Part shown: positions 28,953-37,473 of the stretch, one piece after another
How the letters are laid out: each line of letters opens with the position of its first letter
Position numbering within the stretch: position 1 is the stretch's first letter
NCBI RefSeq assembly: GCF_003270085.1
Contig: NZ_QFDQ01000011.1
Span: 1-64,000 of the forward strand
Source: Streptomyces triticisoli
GTDB taxonomy: Bacteria; Actinomycetota; Actinomycetes; Streptomycetales; Streptomycetaceae
Reading direction: 5' to 3'
Length of the DNA stretch: 64,000 nt
Position numbers and translations under genes: made by a program
Notes under the pieces: generated by a model
What the model saw: the letters and a program-made list of their open reading frames with translations, nothing else
The model's database searches: none
Told to the model about the DNA's origin: nothing

Positions 28953-29235
28953 CTCCAGGCACCCGGGCATGACGCGCCGGTCGGCACATGCTGTCGCCGG
29001 GCGAAGACAGGCCGGGCGGGCGCATCGGGGAGTACCTGGCGGCCACCGCTCGTTCCTGGCAGGAGGACCTGAATCCCCCGAGCAGACCTGACCGACTTGA
29101 CAGTGTGGGCCCTCCACCGCCGCACCCGCGAACTCCGGAGAGCCCGCTTCCTCCTCTTCACGACGGCCACACGCGCACGCGGCGTCCTGACCATCACGTG
29201 GCACAAGCCGGCGAGCCGCTTCTTGGATCCGCTGC
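28953..29235. other. Intergenic stretch without a supported gene
   Basis: 283 bp between the TetR gene and the nucleotidyltransferase gene. Short frames exist on both strands, but none has a ribosome binding site or recognisable domain. No clear terminator is visible. Confidence 0.5.
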
Positions 29236-30030
29236 TCAGGTCCTCAGGCTGCCAGGTCGGCCGGTGGGAGGCTGCCCGGCCTGCCGGACCAGGGCTTCGG
29301 CGTCGCCGAGGGCGGTGATCAGCGCTCCGGGCTCCGGCTCCAGCCCGGCCACGATGTCATTGGCCTCGCGCAGCCCCGCGCGGGCGATCAGGCCCTTGTC
29401 GTTGGTGGTCCACTCGCCCCGGGCGGCCAGCACGGCGTGGGCGGCCTGGGTCGCGGCGAGGGCGATCGCCCCGGCGACCTGGGTGAGGGCGCCCCTCGGG
29501 GCGTGGCCGGCCTTGGCGTAGGCGAGGGTGGCGGTGGCCAGGCCGTACCAGTACTCGGGCGCCGACCGGCGCAGGGCCGGCGGGTAGGCGGAGGGGCGGG
29601 GCAGCTCACCGCGCAGCACCTGGTTGACCGCGAGCTCCGCCACCACCAGGTAACTGGGAATCCCGGCGAGGTGGAACAGCAACGGCTCCACCCGGAACCG
29701 CCCCCGCTCCGCCTCCGCCCACTCGTGCTCCACGACGCCGAGATCCCGGTAGTGCACGTCGACGCGCCGCCCGTCGATCCTCAACCAGGCCCCACCGTTG
29801 AACACGCCCCCGCCCCAGCCCCCGATCCCGGAGACTTCCCCTTCCCACCCGACGGCGCGCAGATCGGCCGGATCCAAACGGTCGCGGTAGTAGACGGCGA
29901 GGTCCCAGTCGCTGTCGGGCCGGTGGGTTCCCTGGGCCCGGGACCCGCCGAGGGCCACGGCCCGCACGCCGGGGAGGGCGGCGAGGCGGTCGGCGGTGTC
30001 CCGCAGGAACGAGGAGTCGTCCGTCGTCAT
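29236..30030 (-). CDS. Nucleotidyltransferase domain protein
   Basis: A 264-residue protein with the polymerase-beta-like catalytic motif ALGGSRAQGTHRPDSDWDLAVYY (GS, then DxD) and a third acidic residue in RRVDVHYRD. The helical C-terminal half (VNQVLRGELPRPS ... LATATLAYAKAGHAPRG ... GLIARAGLREANDIVAG) resembles a substrate-binding domain of small-molecule nucleotidylyltransferases, such as those that adenylylate aminoglycosides or lincosamides. The target is not determinable. Divergent from the RidA gene. Confidence 0.85.
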   Translation of the reverse strand: MTTDDSSFLRDTADRLAALPGVRAVALGGSRAQGTHRPDSDWDLAVYYRDRLDPADLRAVGWEGEVSGIGGWGGGVFNGGAWLRIDGRRVDVHYRDLGVVEHEWAEAERGRFRVEPLLFHLAGIPSYLVVAELAVNQVLRGELPRPSAYPPALRRSAPEYWYGLATATLAYAKAGHAPRGALTQVAGAIALAATQAAHAVLAARGEWTTNDKGLIARAGLREANDIVAGLEPEPGALITALGDAEALVRQAGQPPTGRPGSLRT

Positions 30031-30134
30031 GGAGTCATCACTACGTCGGTTATTCCGGTGCCGCCACTCGTTTTTTGGTTCATGCTCGGGAAGTTGCCCG
30101 TGTCCGTCCCACCCTCCCGTCCCAGGAGCTCGCC

Positions 30135-30566
30135 GTGATCCGTCGCGTCACCGCCCCCGGTCTCTTCCCGCCGCCCACGTACTCCCATGCCTCTGTCGTC
30201 GAGGCGGGGACGAGGCTGGCGTTCCTCGCCGGATCCGTACCGCTGGATGCTCGTGGGGAGCTGGTCGGAGCGGGAGATCCGGTGCGGCAGGCCGAGCAGG
30301 TGATCGCCAACCTGGCGGAGCAACTGCGGGCGGTCGGCAGCGACTTCGCGCATGTGCTGTCGACCGACGTGTACGTCGTCGCCAGTGAGCCCGCCGTGCT
30401 CGGCGCCGTGTGGGATGTGGTCGAGGCGTCCGGGCTCAGTGCGGGGCCGCACGCGTCGACGCTGGTCGGGGTCGCGTGTCTCGGATACACGGGGCAGTTG
30501 GTGGAGATCACCGCGACGGCCGTCGTACCGGAGGAGGAAGAGGGAGAAGAGGGGGAGAGCGCGTGA
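30135..30566 (+). CDS. RidA family (YjgF/YER057c/UK114) protein
   Basis: A 143-residue RidA-type protein. Catalytic enamine/imine deaminases use an Arg in the trimer cleft; the family regions FPPPTYSHASVVEAG, FLAGSVPLDARGELVG, DFAHVLSTDVYVVA and LVGVACLGYTGQLVEITATA are present, but the Arg usually found after the last Val is not (VGVACLG), so it may belong to a non-archetypal subgroup. An acidic tail follows. GTG 30135 has GGAG 6 nt upstream. It overlaps the GNAT start (GTGA), so the two are coupled. Confidence 0.88.
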   Translation: MIRRVTAPGLFPPPTYSHASVVEAGTRLAFLAGSVPLDARGELVGAGDPVRQAEQVIANLAEQLRAVGSDFAHVLSTDVYVVASEPAVLGAVWDVVEASGLSAGPHASTLVGVACLGYTGQLVEITATAVVPEEEEGEEGESA

Positions 30567-31024
30567 GTGCTGAGCGTGCCGTCCTGCGGCGGGCCGCCGG
30601 CTCCGACTCCCGGGCCGCTGCCGACGTCTGGCTGCGGTCCTTCGCCGCCGCGCTGCCGACCGTCGTCCGGCCGCGCTCCGACGACGAGGTGCGTGCCTAC
30701 TTCAGGGATGTGGTGGTGCCCCGAGGCGGGACCTGGGTCGCCGAGGCCGACGGTGGCAGCGGCATCGTGGGCGTCATGGTGCTCGACGGCGAGGTGCTGT
30801 CGCAGCTGTATCTCGACCCGGACTGGCGCGGTCGCGGCCTCGGCGACCGTTTCGTCGCGCTCGCCAAGGAACGCAGCCCGCGGGGCCTGTCCCTGTGGAC
30901 CTTCCAGGTCAACGAGCCCGCCCACCGTTTCTACGAGCGGCACGGTTTCGTCCCCGTCGAGCACACCGACGGCGGCGGGAACGAGGAACGGGAGCCGGAC
31001 GTACGGTACGTGTGGCGGCCGTGA
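30563..31024 (+). CDS. GNAT family N-acetyltransferase
   Basis: 153 residues. Acetyl-CoA binding motif A reads LYLDPDWRGRGLGDRFVALA (R/Q-x-x-G-x-G/A), preceded by the beta4 strand VGVMVLDGEVL. Motif B, NEPAHRFYERHGFVPVE, is also typical. Substrate unknown. The GTG start overlaps the RidA stop by 4 nt, so both are made from one message. Confidence 0.92.
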   Translation: MSAERAVLRRAAGSDSRAAADVWLRSFAAALPTVVRPRSDDEVRAYFRDVVVPRGGTWVAEADGGSGIVGVMVLDGEVLSQLYLDPDWRGRGLGDRFVALAKERSPRGLSLWTFQVNEPAHRFYERHGFVPVEHTDGGGNEEREPDVRYVWRP

Positions 31025-31050
31025 GACCGGCCCGAGCCGCTCGGCGCAAT

Positions 31051-31086
31051 GCTTCCGGAAAGACCTTTCCCAGGCCGTGGGTCAGC
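31051..31086. repeat. 36-bp imperfect direct repeat, left copy
   Basis: Matches 34590-34625 at 33 of 36 positions, including 22 identical in a row (31065-31086), in the same orientation. This copy contains the stop codon of the berberine-bridge-type oxidoreductase. Confidence 0.75.
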
Positions 31087-32386
31087 CGTGGACGGGAAAG
31101 TTGCTGCGGATGGTGTTGTGCGGGTCGCGGCGGTGCTTGAGGTGGCGCAGCCGGGCGAGGGTCGCGGGGGTGAAGGCGTCGGCCGCCGTCTCACCGGGGT
31201 TGAGGAAGGTCAGCGGTTTGCGGCCGCTGACGGGCAGGGCGTGCGCGAGGTCGCGTTGCCTGGCGGTGACGGCCTTGGCGGTCGCCGGGTCGGTGGGGAC
31301 GCCGAACAGGTAGAGGGCATAGGGCTCGGTCAGCGGGCCGTGCGGTGTGTCGGACGGACGGGTGAACGCGCCGCCCAGATGCCGGATCTGGACGCTCAGC
31401 AGCGGGGCAACGGGGTCGGCGAGCAGTGCTTTGGCCGCAGCGCCGTCCAGTTCGGTCAGTAGTTCACCGCGGGAGATTCCCGGGCTCGGGGTGGTGGGTT
31501 CGGCCGTGATGGTTCCGAGTTCGGAGGCCGGCATGGTCCGCCTGCTGTCCGAGAGCGGCCGGGGAAGGTGGTGCAGCCGGCCGAGCAGGTCGCGGGCCTC
31601 GCTCTCGTCGCCGAGGTGGGTGACGTCGATGGCGACCATGGGGTCGGCGCCGGGAAAGTGCAGCAGGTCCAGCCAGACGGTCAGCTCGTCGGGGGCGGTG
31701 GCGGTGATCTCCCGATAGGCGTCCATGACCTCGGGCGCGTGTCGGGCTTTCCACAGGATTCGACCGCCGTACACCTGCGGTGCCGGGTGCAGTGTCGTCT
31801 CCAGGGCGGTGACGACGGCGAAGTCCCCGCCGCCACCGCGCAGGGCCCAGAACAGGTCCGCGTCGGTCTCCGCTGTGACGTACCGCCGCCGTCCCTCGGC
31901 GTCGACGACGTCGAAGGCGGTCACGCTGTCGGCGACCCAGCCGTGCGTGCGGCCGAACCAGCTCAATCCGCCGCCGAGGGCGACGCCGGTGACACTGACG
32001 ACCGGGGAGCTGCCGGGCAGGCCGGTCAGACCGTGTCGGGCGGCGAGGGCCTGCACCCGCCCGGACGGCACACCCGCCCCGACGCGGGCCCGGCGGCCGA
32101 CCGGGTCGATCTGCAGGCTGTCCAGCCTCCCGGTGCGTAACAGGATCGTGCCCTCGGTACGGCCGGTGGCGCCGTGCCCGTTCGGCTGGACGGCGACGCC
32201 CAGTCCGGCAGAGCGGGCATGACGGACGAGCGCGGCGACGTCGTCGGCGTCGGCGGCCTCGACCACGGCCGCCACCGGTTGTTCCACGGCCCGGTTCCAT
32301 GGGCGGCGAGCGGCGTCGAAGCCGGGGTCGTCCGGCATCAGGACGCGGCCGCGCACGACGGAGGACAGTGTGTCCACACCGTTCAT
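31082..32386 (-). CDS. FAD-binding oxidoreductase, berberine bridge enzyme type
   Basis: A 434-residue PCMH-fold flavoprotein. FAD-binding half: AVVEAADADDVAALVRHARS, VQPNGHGATGRTEG, VTGVALGGGLSWFGRTHGWV and FWALRGGGGDFAVVTALE. The C-terminal BBE segment HRRDPHNTIRSNFPVHG closes the protein. The usual Cys/His pair for bicovalent FAD is only partly kept: the loop has NGHG, giving the His, but the second segment lacks the Cys. Substrates of the family include oligosaccharides, alkaloids and polyketides. GAGGAG lies 6 nt before ATG 32386. The MocR gene is divergent. Confidence 0.9.
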   Translation of the reverse strand: MNGVDTLSSVVRGRVLMPDDPGFDAARRPWNRAVEQPVAAVVEAADADDVAALVRHARSAGLGVAVQPNGHGATGRTEGTILLRTGRLDSLQIDPVGRRARVGAGVPSGRVQALAARHGLTGLPGSSPVVSVTGVALGGGLSWFGRTHGWVADSVTAFDVVDAEGRRRYVTAETDADLFWALRGGGGDFAVVTALETTLHPAPQVYGGRILWKARHAPEVMDAYREITATAPDELTVWLDLLHFPGADPMVAIDVTHLGDESEARDLLGRLHHLPRPLSDSRRTMPASELGTITAEPTTPSPGISRGELLTELDGAAAKALLADPVAPLLSVQIRHLGGAFTRPSDTPHGPLTEPYALYLFGVPTDPATAKAVTARQRDLAHALPVSGRKPLTFLNPGETAADAFTPATLARLRHLKHRRDPHNTIRSNFPVHG

Positions 32387-32574
32387 GTTCTTCTCCTCAT
32401 GTTCTTTTCTTTGCGTGAGTCAGGCGGCGGCGTGTCGGGCCGTGCCGGTGTCGATGGGTGCGTGCCGGCGGCGGGCGGGGGTGAATCCGGGCCGAGGTGT
32501 TCGAGGGGCGGTGTTCTCGTTCGCCACGACCACAACGCTAGGGGCGTGAAAGACCTTCGGTAGGGTTCATTTCC

Positions 32575-34005
32575 GTGGCAGATTCATGGGTCAATCCGGC
32601 GGAGCGGCTCGGTAGCGACCTGCATCTGGAGCTGGCCGGTCCCGGCAGCCGCCGCTCCGTGCTCATCCGGGCGCTGCGGGAAGCCGTGCGGGACGGAAGA
32701 CTGGCCCCGGACACCCGGCTGCCTCCGTACCGCTCCCTCGCCGCCGACCTCGGCCTCGCCCGCAACACCGTCGCCGAGGCCTACGCCGAACTGGTCGCCG
32801 AGGGGTGGCTGGTCGCCCGGCAGGGCTCGGGTACTCGGGTGGCGCCCCGCACCGGACCCGCCCGAGTCCCGGGCGTGGCGAGGACGACGCCCGCGCGTGC
32901 GGTGCCTCCGGCCCACAACCTCAGACAGGGGCAGCCCGATGCCGCCTCTTTTCCCCGCTCGGCCTGGCTGGCCGCTGCCCGCCGCGCGCTCAGCGCCGCA
33001 CCCAACGAGGCCTTCGGCCCGGGTGATCCGCAAGGTCGCCATGAACTGCGCCGGGCACTGGCCGAGTACCTGGCGCGTGCTCGCGGCGTGCGAACGACGC
33101 CGGAGCAGATCGTGGTGTGCTCCGGCGTCGCCCATGCGCTGCGGCTGCTCTTCGGCGGCCGAGTCCTGCGCGGCCCGCTGGCTGTGGAGTCGTACGGGCT
33201 CGCCTTCCACCGTTCCATCCTGGAGGCGGCTTCCGTCCGTACGGCCCCGCTCCCGCTCGACGAGCGCGGTGCCCGTACCGACGAGCTGGGGAGTCTCAAA
33301 GGAGTACGGGCAGCGCTGCTCACACCGGCGCATCAGTTCCCGACCGGCGGCCCCCTGCACCCGCGGCGGCGCGTCAGTGCGGTGGACTGGGCCCGAACCG
33401 GTGGTGGCCTGATCCTGGAGGACGACTACGACGGCGAGTTCCGCTACGACCGGGAACCGGTCGGCGCGGTTCAGGGCCTGGACCCGGAGCGGGTCGTCTA
33501 CATCGGCTCGTTGAGCAAGAGTCTGTCACCGGCGCTGCGGCTCGGTTGGATGGTGCTGCCCGAGCACCTCCTCGCCCCCGTCCTGACGGCCAAGGGCGAG
33601 CGGGAGGCCTGGGCAAGCGTGGTGGACCAGCTCACCCTCGCCGACTTCATCGACTCAGGCCACTACGACCGTCACATTCGCCGCATGCGCCAGCGTTACC
33701 GCATCCGCCGTGACCGCCTCGTCGCCGCCCTCGCCGCCAACGCCCCGCACATCACGCCCACCGGCATCGCCGCCGGACTGCACGCGGTGCTGCGCCTACC
33801 GCCCGGAACCGAGCCTTCCACCGTCAAGGCCGCCGCCTCCCGGTCCATCGCCCTGGACGGGTTCGCCGACTTCCGCCACCCGGCCGCCACCATGCCCGCC
33901 CATGACGGCCTGGTCGTCGGCTATGCCACCCCGCCGGACCACGGCTACGGACCCGCGCTGGAAGCGCTGTGCCACATCCTCCCCCCGGCCCGGACCGAGA
34001 GCTGA
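32575..34005 (+). CDS. MocR-type transcriptional regulator (GntR HTH + aminotransferase fold)
   Basis: 476 residues. The N-terminal GntR winged helix (LIRALREAVRDGRL, RSLAADLGLARNTVAEAYAEL) is joined by a linker to a class I aminotransferase-like domain from about residue 115. The PLP-binding Lys is present in YIGSLSKSLSPALRLGW, with LILEDDYDGEFRYD supplying the Asp and Tyr. MocR proteins such as PdxR and GabR use PLP or its adducts as effector. The likely target is the divergent oxidoreductase gene. TAGGGT lies 8 nt before GTG 32575, so the transcript is probably leaderless. Confidence 0.93.
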   Translation: MADSWVNPAERLGSDLHLELAGPGSRRSVLIRALREAVRDGRLAPDTRLPPYRSLAADLGLARNTVAEAYAELVAEGWLVARQGSGTRVAPRTGPARVPGVARTTPARAVPPAHNLRQGQPDAASFPRSAWLAAARRALSAAPNEAFGPGDPQGRHELRRALAEYLARARGVRTTPEQIVVCSGVAHALRLLFGGRVLRGPLAVESYGLAFHRSILEAASVRTAPLPLDERGARTDELGSLKGVRAALLTPAHQFPTGGPLHPRRRVSAVDWARTGGGLILEDDYDGEFRYDREPVGAVQGLDPERVVYIGSLSKSLSPALRLGWMVLPEHLLAPVLTAKGEREAWASVVDQLTLADFIDSGHYDRHIRRMRQRYRIRRDRLVAALAANAPHITPTGIAAGLHAVLRLPPGTEPSTVKAAASRSIALDGFADFRHPAATMPAHDGLVVGYATPPDHGYGPALEALCHILPPARTES

Positions 34006-34023
34006 CCGTGATGATCGCTGTGG

Positions 34024-34054
34024 CTCCGCTCTGGGGTCTGACCCCAGAGCGGAG
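34024..34054. terminator. 14-bp perfect hairpin after the MocR gene
   Basis: Arms 34024-34037 and 34041-34054 with a 3-nt loop, 19 nt past the MocR stop. It lies between convergent genes and can serve both. Confidence 0.75.
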
Positions 34055-34105
34055 AGGCGCTTCGGTTGTCCTTGCCGGGATTCGTCGGCCGTCAGCGCTG
34101 AACGC

Positions 34106-35071
34106 TCAGCGCCGGGCGTAGTCGTCGGTCGCCGTCACCAGGGCGTCCGCCATGGCCGGGGTGCCCGCGTCGTGGCCGGCCTGGCTGACGGTGATCAGTT
34201 CGCTGTCGGGCCAGGCGTGGTGGAGGCGCCAGGGGGTGCCGAGGAGGTTGCCGAAGTCGAGGCTGCCCTGGACGAGGGTGCCGGGGATGCCTTTGAGGAG
34301 GTGTGCGTCGCGGAGGACCACGCCCTCGTCGTTGCCCTCGCCGAGGAAGTGGTCGTTGCCGAAGTAGTGGGTGACCGTGCGGGCGAAGGCCATGCGGAAG
34401 GCGGGGTCCTCGTAGCGTGGGACGGAGCGGGGCGGGGCGGGGATCGTCGCCGTCTCCCAGTCGGTCCAGGCGCGTGCGGCCCGTTCCCGGACGGCCGGGT
34501 CGGGGGATTCGAGCAGCCGGTTGCAGGCGGCGGCGAGGTTGCCGTCGCGGTCGATGTCCTCGGGCAGTTCGGCCAGGAAGCGTTCGAAGGGTTCCGGGAA
34601 GATCTTTCCCAGGCCGTGGGTCAGCAGGGCCACCTCGGGGTTCGAGCCGGTGGCGACGCCTGTGAGGACCAGTTCGGAGACGGCGGAGGGGTGCGTCTGG
34701 GCGTACCGCAGGGCCAGCACCGAGCCCCAGGAGGCGCCCCACACCAGCCATCGCTCGATGCCGAGGTGGCGGCGCAGCAGCTCCAGGTCGGCGATCAGGT
34801 GCGCGGTCGTGTTCACGCTCATGTCGGTGCCGTACGCGCTCGCATGCGGTGTGGAGCGTCCGCAGCCGCGCTGGTCGAGCAGCACGATCCGGTACGCGGC
34901 GGGGTCGCAGTAGCGCCGGTAGCCGGGGGTGCAGCCGGAGCCCGGTCCGCCGTGCAGCATCACCGCCGGCTTGCCGTGCGGGTTGCCGCAGGTCTCCCAG
35001 TGGACGCGGTTGCCGTCACCGACGTCGAGCATGCCCTGGTCGTACGGTTCGATCTCCGGATACAGGCCCAT
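34106..35071 (-). CDS. pip: Prolyl aminopeptidase (proline iminopeptidase)
   Basis: A 321-residue alpha/beta-hydrolase that removes N-terminal proline from peptides. Oxyanion motif MLHGGPGSGCTPGYRRY, nucleophile elbow VWGASWGSVLALRYAQTH with the catalytic Ser, an Asp in TLVQGSLDFGN and a His in VSQAGHDAG. The cap domain begins near residue 145. Family length is normal. The first 19 codons overlap the end of the upstream glycosylase gene. A 36-bp segment within the coding sequence (34590-34625) recurs downstream of the oxidoreductase gene. Confidence 0.92.
   Translation of the reverse strand: MGLYPEIEPYDQGMLDVGDGNRVHWETCGNPHGKPAVMLHGGPGSGCTPGYRRYCDPAAYRIVLLDQRGCGRSTPHASAYGTDMSVNTTAHLIADLELLRRHLGIERWLVWGASWGSVLALRYAQTHPSAVSELVLTGVATGSNPEVALLTHGLGKIFPEPFERFLAELPEDIDRDGNLAAACNRLLESPDPAVRERAARAWTDWETATIPAPPRSVPRYEDPAFRMAFARTVTHYFGNDHFLGEGNDEGVVLRDAHLLKGIPGTLVQGSLDFGNLLGTPWRLHHAWPDSELITVSQAGHDAGTPAMADALVTATDDYARR
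34590..34625. repeat. 36-bp imperfect direct repeat, right copy (inside pip)
   Basis: Encodes LLTHGLGKIFPEP of the aminopeptidase on the minus strand. The left copy at 31051-31086 is 3.5 kb away and identical at 33 of 36 positions. Confidence 0.75.
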
Positions 35072-35813
35072 CGGGGCACCGTAGCCGCGGTGCGTGGGCC
35101 TGGTCGCCCTGTTTTCCGTCGTAGAGGCCGGCTGTCCGTGCCGCTGTGCGCAGGACGGTTCGCAGCATGCCGGGGGTGAGTCTGCCGGTGAAGGTGTTGC
35201 GCTGGCTGACGTGGTAGCAGCCGAAGAGGGTGATGTCGTCGAGGGCGACTTGGGTGGCGTGGGCGAAGGGCGGGCGGGGGCGGGGGAGCTGCCAGCCTGC
35301 TTCCGCGAAGGCCTGGAGGGCGGCCTGCCAGCCGAAGGCGCCCAGGACGACGGCTGCGCGGAGGGTGGGGCGCAGGAGGGTCAGTTCCTGGACGAGCCAG
35401 GGGCGGCAGGTGTCGCGTTCGGTGGGGGTGGGCTTGTTGGCGGGCGGGGCGCAGTGGACGGGGGCCGTGACGCGCACTCCGTACAGTTGCAGGTTGTCGT
35501 CGGCGGAGGTGGCGGTGGGCTGGGAGGCCAGGCCCACGTCGTACAGGGCCTCGTAGAGGACGTCTCCGGAGCGGTCGCCCGTGAACATGCGGCCGGTGCG
35601 GTTGCCGCCGTGGGCGGCCGGGGCCAGGCCGATGACCAGCAGGCGGGCGTCCGGGGGACCGAAGCCCGGTACCGGGCGGCCCCAGTACGTCTGGTCGGCG
35701 AACGCAGCCCGCTTGGTGCGGGCCACCTCCTCCCGCCAGGCGACCAGCCGCGGGCAGGCCCGGCAGCCGGTGATCCGCTCGTCGAGGGCGGCGAGACTGC
35801 TGGGGTGGTCCAT
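35016..35813 (-). CDS. Uracil-DNA glycosylase, Fe-S type (family 5-like)
   Basis: 265 residues. Removes uracil or related lesions from DNA. Family features: LDERITGCRACPRLVAWREE (first two Cys of the Fe-S cluster), LLVIGLAPAAHGGNRTGRMF (motif A without the usual catalytic acid, as in UDG-B), YVRVTAPVHCAPPANKPTPTE-like segment with a third Cys, DTCRPW with the fourth, and LFGCYHVSQRNTFTGRLTP (motif with the active-site His). An extra basic tail of about 30 residues overlaps the pip start. ATG 35813 lacks a strong ribosome binding site. Confidence 0.85.
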   Translation of the reverse strand: MDHPSSLAALDERITGCRACPRLVAWREEVARTKRAAFADQTYWGRPVPGFGPPDARLLVIGLAPAAHGGNRTGRMFTGDRSGDVLYEALYDVGLASQPTATSADDNLQLYGVRVTAPVHCAPPANKPTPTERDTCRPWLVQELTLLRPTLRAAVVLGAFGWQAALQAFAEAGWQLPRPRPPFAHATQVALDDITLFGCYHVSQRNTFTGRLTPGMLRTVLRTAARTAGLYDGKQGDQAHAPRLRCPDGPVSGDRTVRPGHARRR

Positions 35814-35868
35814 GGGTCCACAGTAATTTCCCGGGGGGTGGTGAGGTGGTGCGGCTATGGTCGGACGC

Positions 35869-36333
35869 ATGGCTACCCGGAACGAGCAGGGCGTGGACCC
35901 GAAGATCGCCGCCGTCGTCGCCGCCGCCGAGGCCGCCGGTCCGGCCGCCGGTGAGAACGTGCGGATCGACAGCTGGATCTGGGCCGTCCGTCTGGTCAAG
36001 ACCCGCTCCATCGGCGCGACCGCCTGCCGGGGCGGGCACGTCCGGGTGAACGGGGAGCGGGTGAAGCCGGCCCACTCGGTGCGCATCGGGGACGAGGTGC
36101 GGCTGCGGCACGAGGGCCGCGAGCGGATCGTCGTCGTCAAGCGGCTGATCCGCAAGCGCGTGGGCGCCCCCGTCGCTGCCCAGTGCTACATCGACAACTC
36201 CCCGCCGCCCCCGCCCCGCGAGGCCGTCGCCCCCATCGGCATCCGCGACCGCGGCACCGGCCGCCCCACCAAGCGCGACCGTCGCGAGCTGGAACGCCTG
36301 CGCGACCTGGGCAGCCGCCCCCGGGAGCGGTGA
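35869..36333 (+). CDS. S4 domain RNA-binding protein (Hsp15-like)
   Basis: 154 residues. The S4 domain (residues about 30-85: NVRIDSWIWAVRLVKTRS, RGGHVRVNGERVKPAHSVRIGDEV) resembles Hsp15/RluA-type modules that bind stalled 50S-peptidyl-tRNA complexes. The C-terminus is Pro-rich, then basic (TKRDRRELERLRDLGS). ATG 35869 is preferred to one at 35857 because TATGGT (35856-35861) ends exactly 7 nt before it, marking a leaderless transcript. Divergent from the glycosylase gene. Confidence 0.9.
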   Translation: MATRNEQGVDPKIAAVVAAAEAAGPAAGENVRIDSWIWAVRLVKTRSIGATACRGGHVRVNGERVKPAHSVRIGDEVRLRHEGRERIVVVKRLIRKRVGAPVAAQCYIDNSPPPPPREAVAPIGIRDRGTGRPTKRDRRELERLRDLGSRPRER

Positions 36334-36374
36334 CACCCGCGCCTCATCCCTGCCGCCGCGGCGCCCGCGACAAC

Positions 36375-37061
36375 TCAGTGTGCCCCTTCTCGCGCCGCCC
36401 TCGCCCACATCCTGTCCTTCGTCAGGTACCGGTCCACCTTCAGGTCCGCCTCCGCCAGCGCCTCCTCGAACTGCTCGGTCGTCATCGGCCGGGAACGGAA
36501 CGTCTGGGTCCAGGTCACGTCCGGGAACACGTACTCGGTGTGCACCGCGTTCACCCCGTCCCCGACCGGCTCCGCCGACAGGACCCGCACGGTGTAGCCG
36601 GCGGGGTCCACCCGCTCGCGCGGCAGGTTGACGTGGTAGTCGGCGCCCTCCCTCTGGATCAGTACGCAACCGTCCTGCGCGACATGCCGTGCGCAGGTGC
36701 GCAGCAGCCCTCGCCGCACCTCGGCGTCGCCCGTGTGCACGAGGAAGGACGCGAGCATCACCACGTCGAAGGTCTCTCCCAGGTCCAGGTCCTCGATCGG
36801 GCTGCATATGGTCCGCGCCCCGCGCACCCGCCGCAGCATCTCCGGGGACTCGTCCACCGCCGTGACGGTGAAGCCGCGCTCCAGCAGTGGACGGGTCACA
36901 CGGCCCGCACCGCAGCCCAGCTCCAGGATGTGCGCGCCGACGGGCACGGCCGCGGCGATGATGTCCGGCTCGGTCCCGGCCGTCAGTCGCGCGTACAGCT
37001 CCACCGCGCAGCCGTCCGGTGTGATCGTCCCCGGGCCCGTCCCATGATGGCCCTCACGCAT
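36375..37061 (-). CDS. Class I SAM-dependent methyltransferase
   Basis: 228 residues. SAM motif I is ILELGCGAGRVTRPLLERG, motif II TAVDESPEMLRRVRG with its acidic residue, and the third segment is FDVVMLASFLVHTGD. The C-terminal part TWTQTFRSRPMTTEQFEEAL resembles the end of small-molecule methyltransferases. Target unknown. ATG 37061 has GGAG 6 nt upstream; ATG 37073 four codons earlier is also possible. Convergent with the S4 gene. Confidence 0.88.
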   Translation of the reverse strand: MREGHHGTGPGTITPDGCAVELYARLTAGTEPDIIAAAVPVGAHILELGCGAGRVTRPLLERGFTVTAVDESPEMLRRVRGARTICSPIEDLDLGETFDVVMLASFLVHTGDAEVRRGLLRTCARHVAQDGCVLIQREGADYHVNLPRERVDPAGYTVRVLSAEPVGDGVNAVHTEYVFPDVTWTQTFRSRPMTTEQFEEALAEADLKVDRYLTKDRMWARAAREGAH

Positions 37062-37205
37062 TCTCAGCTCCATGCCCGGACAACGGCCCACCTCCGCACG
37101 GCCGTTCCCCCCCCAGGCGTGGTTCACCCGATCGAGCGACGCCAGTACGGCTTTGGTGCAGATCCCGGGCACGGAGTACGTTTCAAGGAGGAGTGGTGAT
37201 CGATT

Positions 37206-37460
37206 ATGCGTACGGGTAGTGAACCCACGACCGCGCGCAGTGCTCTGCGCGCGCGGTTCTGGCTGAGTGTGTGGGGGCTGGTCTGGGCGACCTTCGGCAC
37301 GGTCTTGTTCGTGCTGGTGGGGCTGACGGGGTGGGCGGTGGTCTGCGGGGTGTTGTGGCTGGTGATCGCCATCGACCTGGCAGTGATCGTGCGGCACATA
37401 CGGCAGGGGCCTCACTATCAGCCCGGGCGGGACATACCGCCGTACTGGCCGCCGGAGTAG
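37206..37460 (+). CDS. Small membrane protein (DUF6343-like)
   Basis: 84 residues with two hydrophobic spans (SVWGLVWATFGTVLFVLVGL and AVVCGVLWLVIAIDLAVIV), a basic N-terminus and a polar tail ending HYQPGRDIPPYWPPE. This pattern is common in Streptomyces membrane proteins annotated DUF6343. AAGGAGGAG precedes ATG 37206 at about 12 nt. Role unknown. Convergent with the TPR gene. Confidence 0.82.
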   Translation: MRTGSEPTTARSALRARFWLSVWGLVWATFGTVLFVLVGLTGWAVVCGVLWLVIAIDLAVIVRHIRQGPHYQPGRDIPPYWPPE

Positions 37461-37473
37461 GGGCCGACCGGCG

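Noticed and set aside
28988..29521. Possible gene downstream of TetR
   Set aside because: No ribosome binding site, becomes antisense to the nucleotidyltransferase, no recognisable fold.
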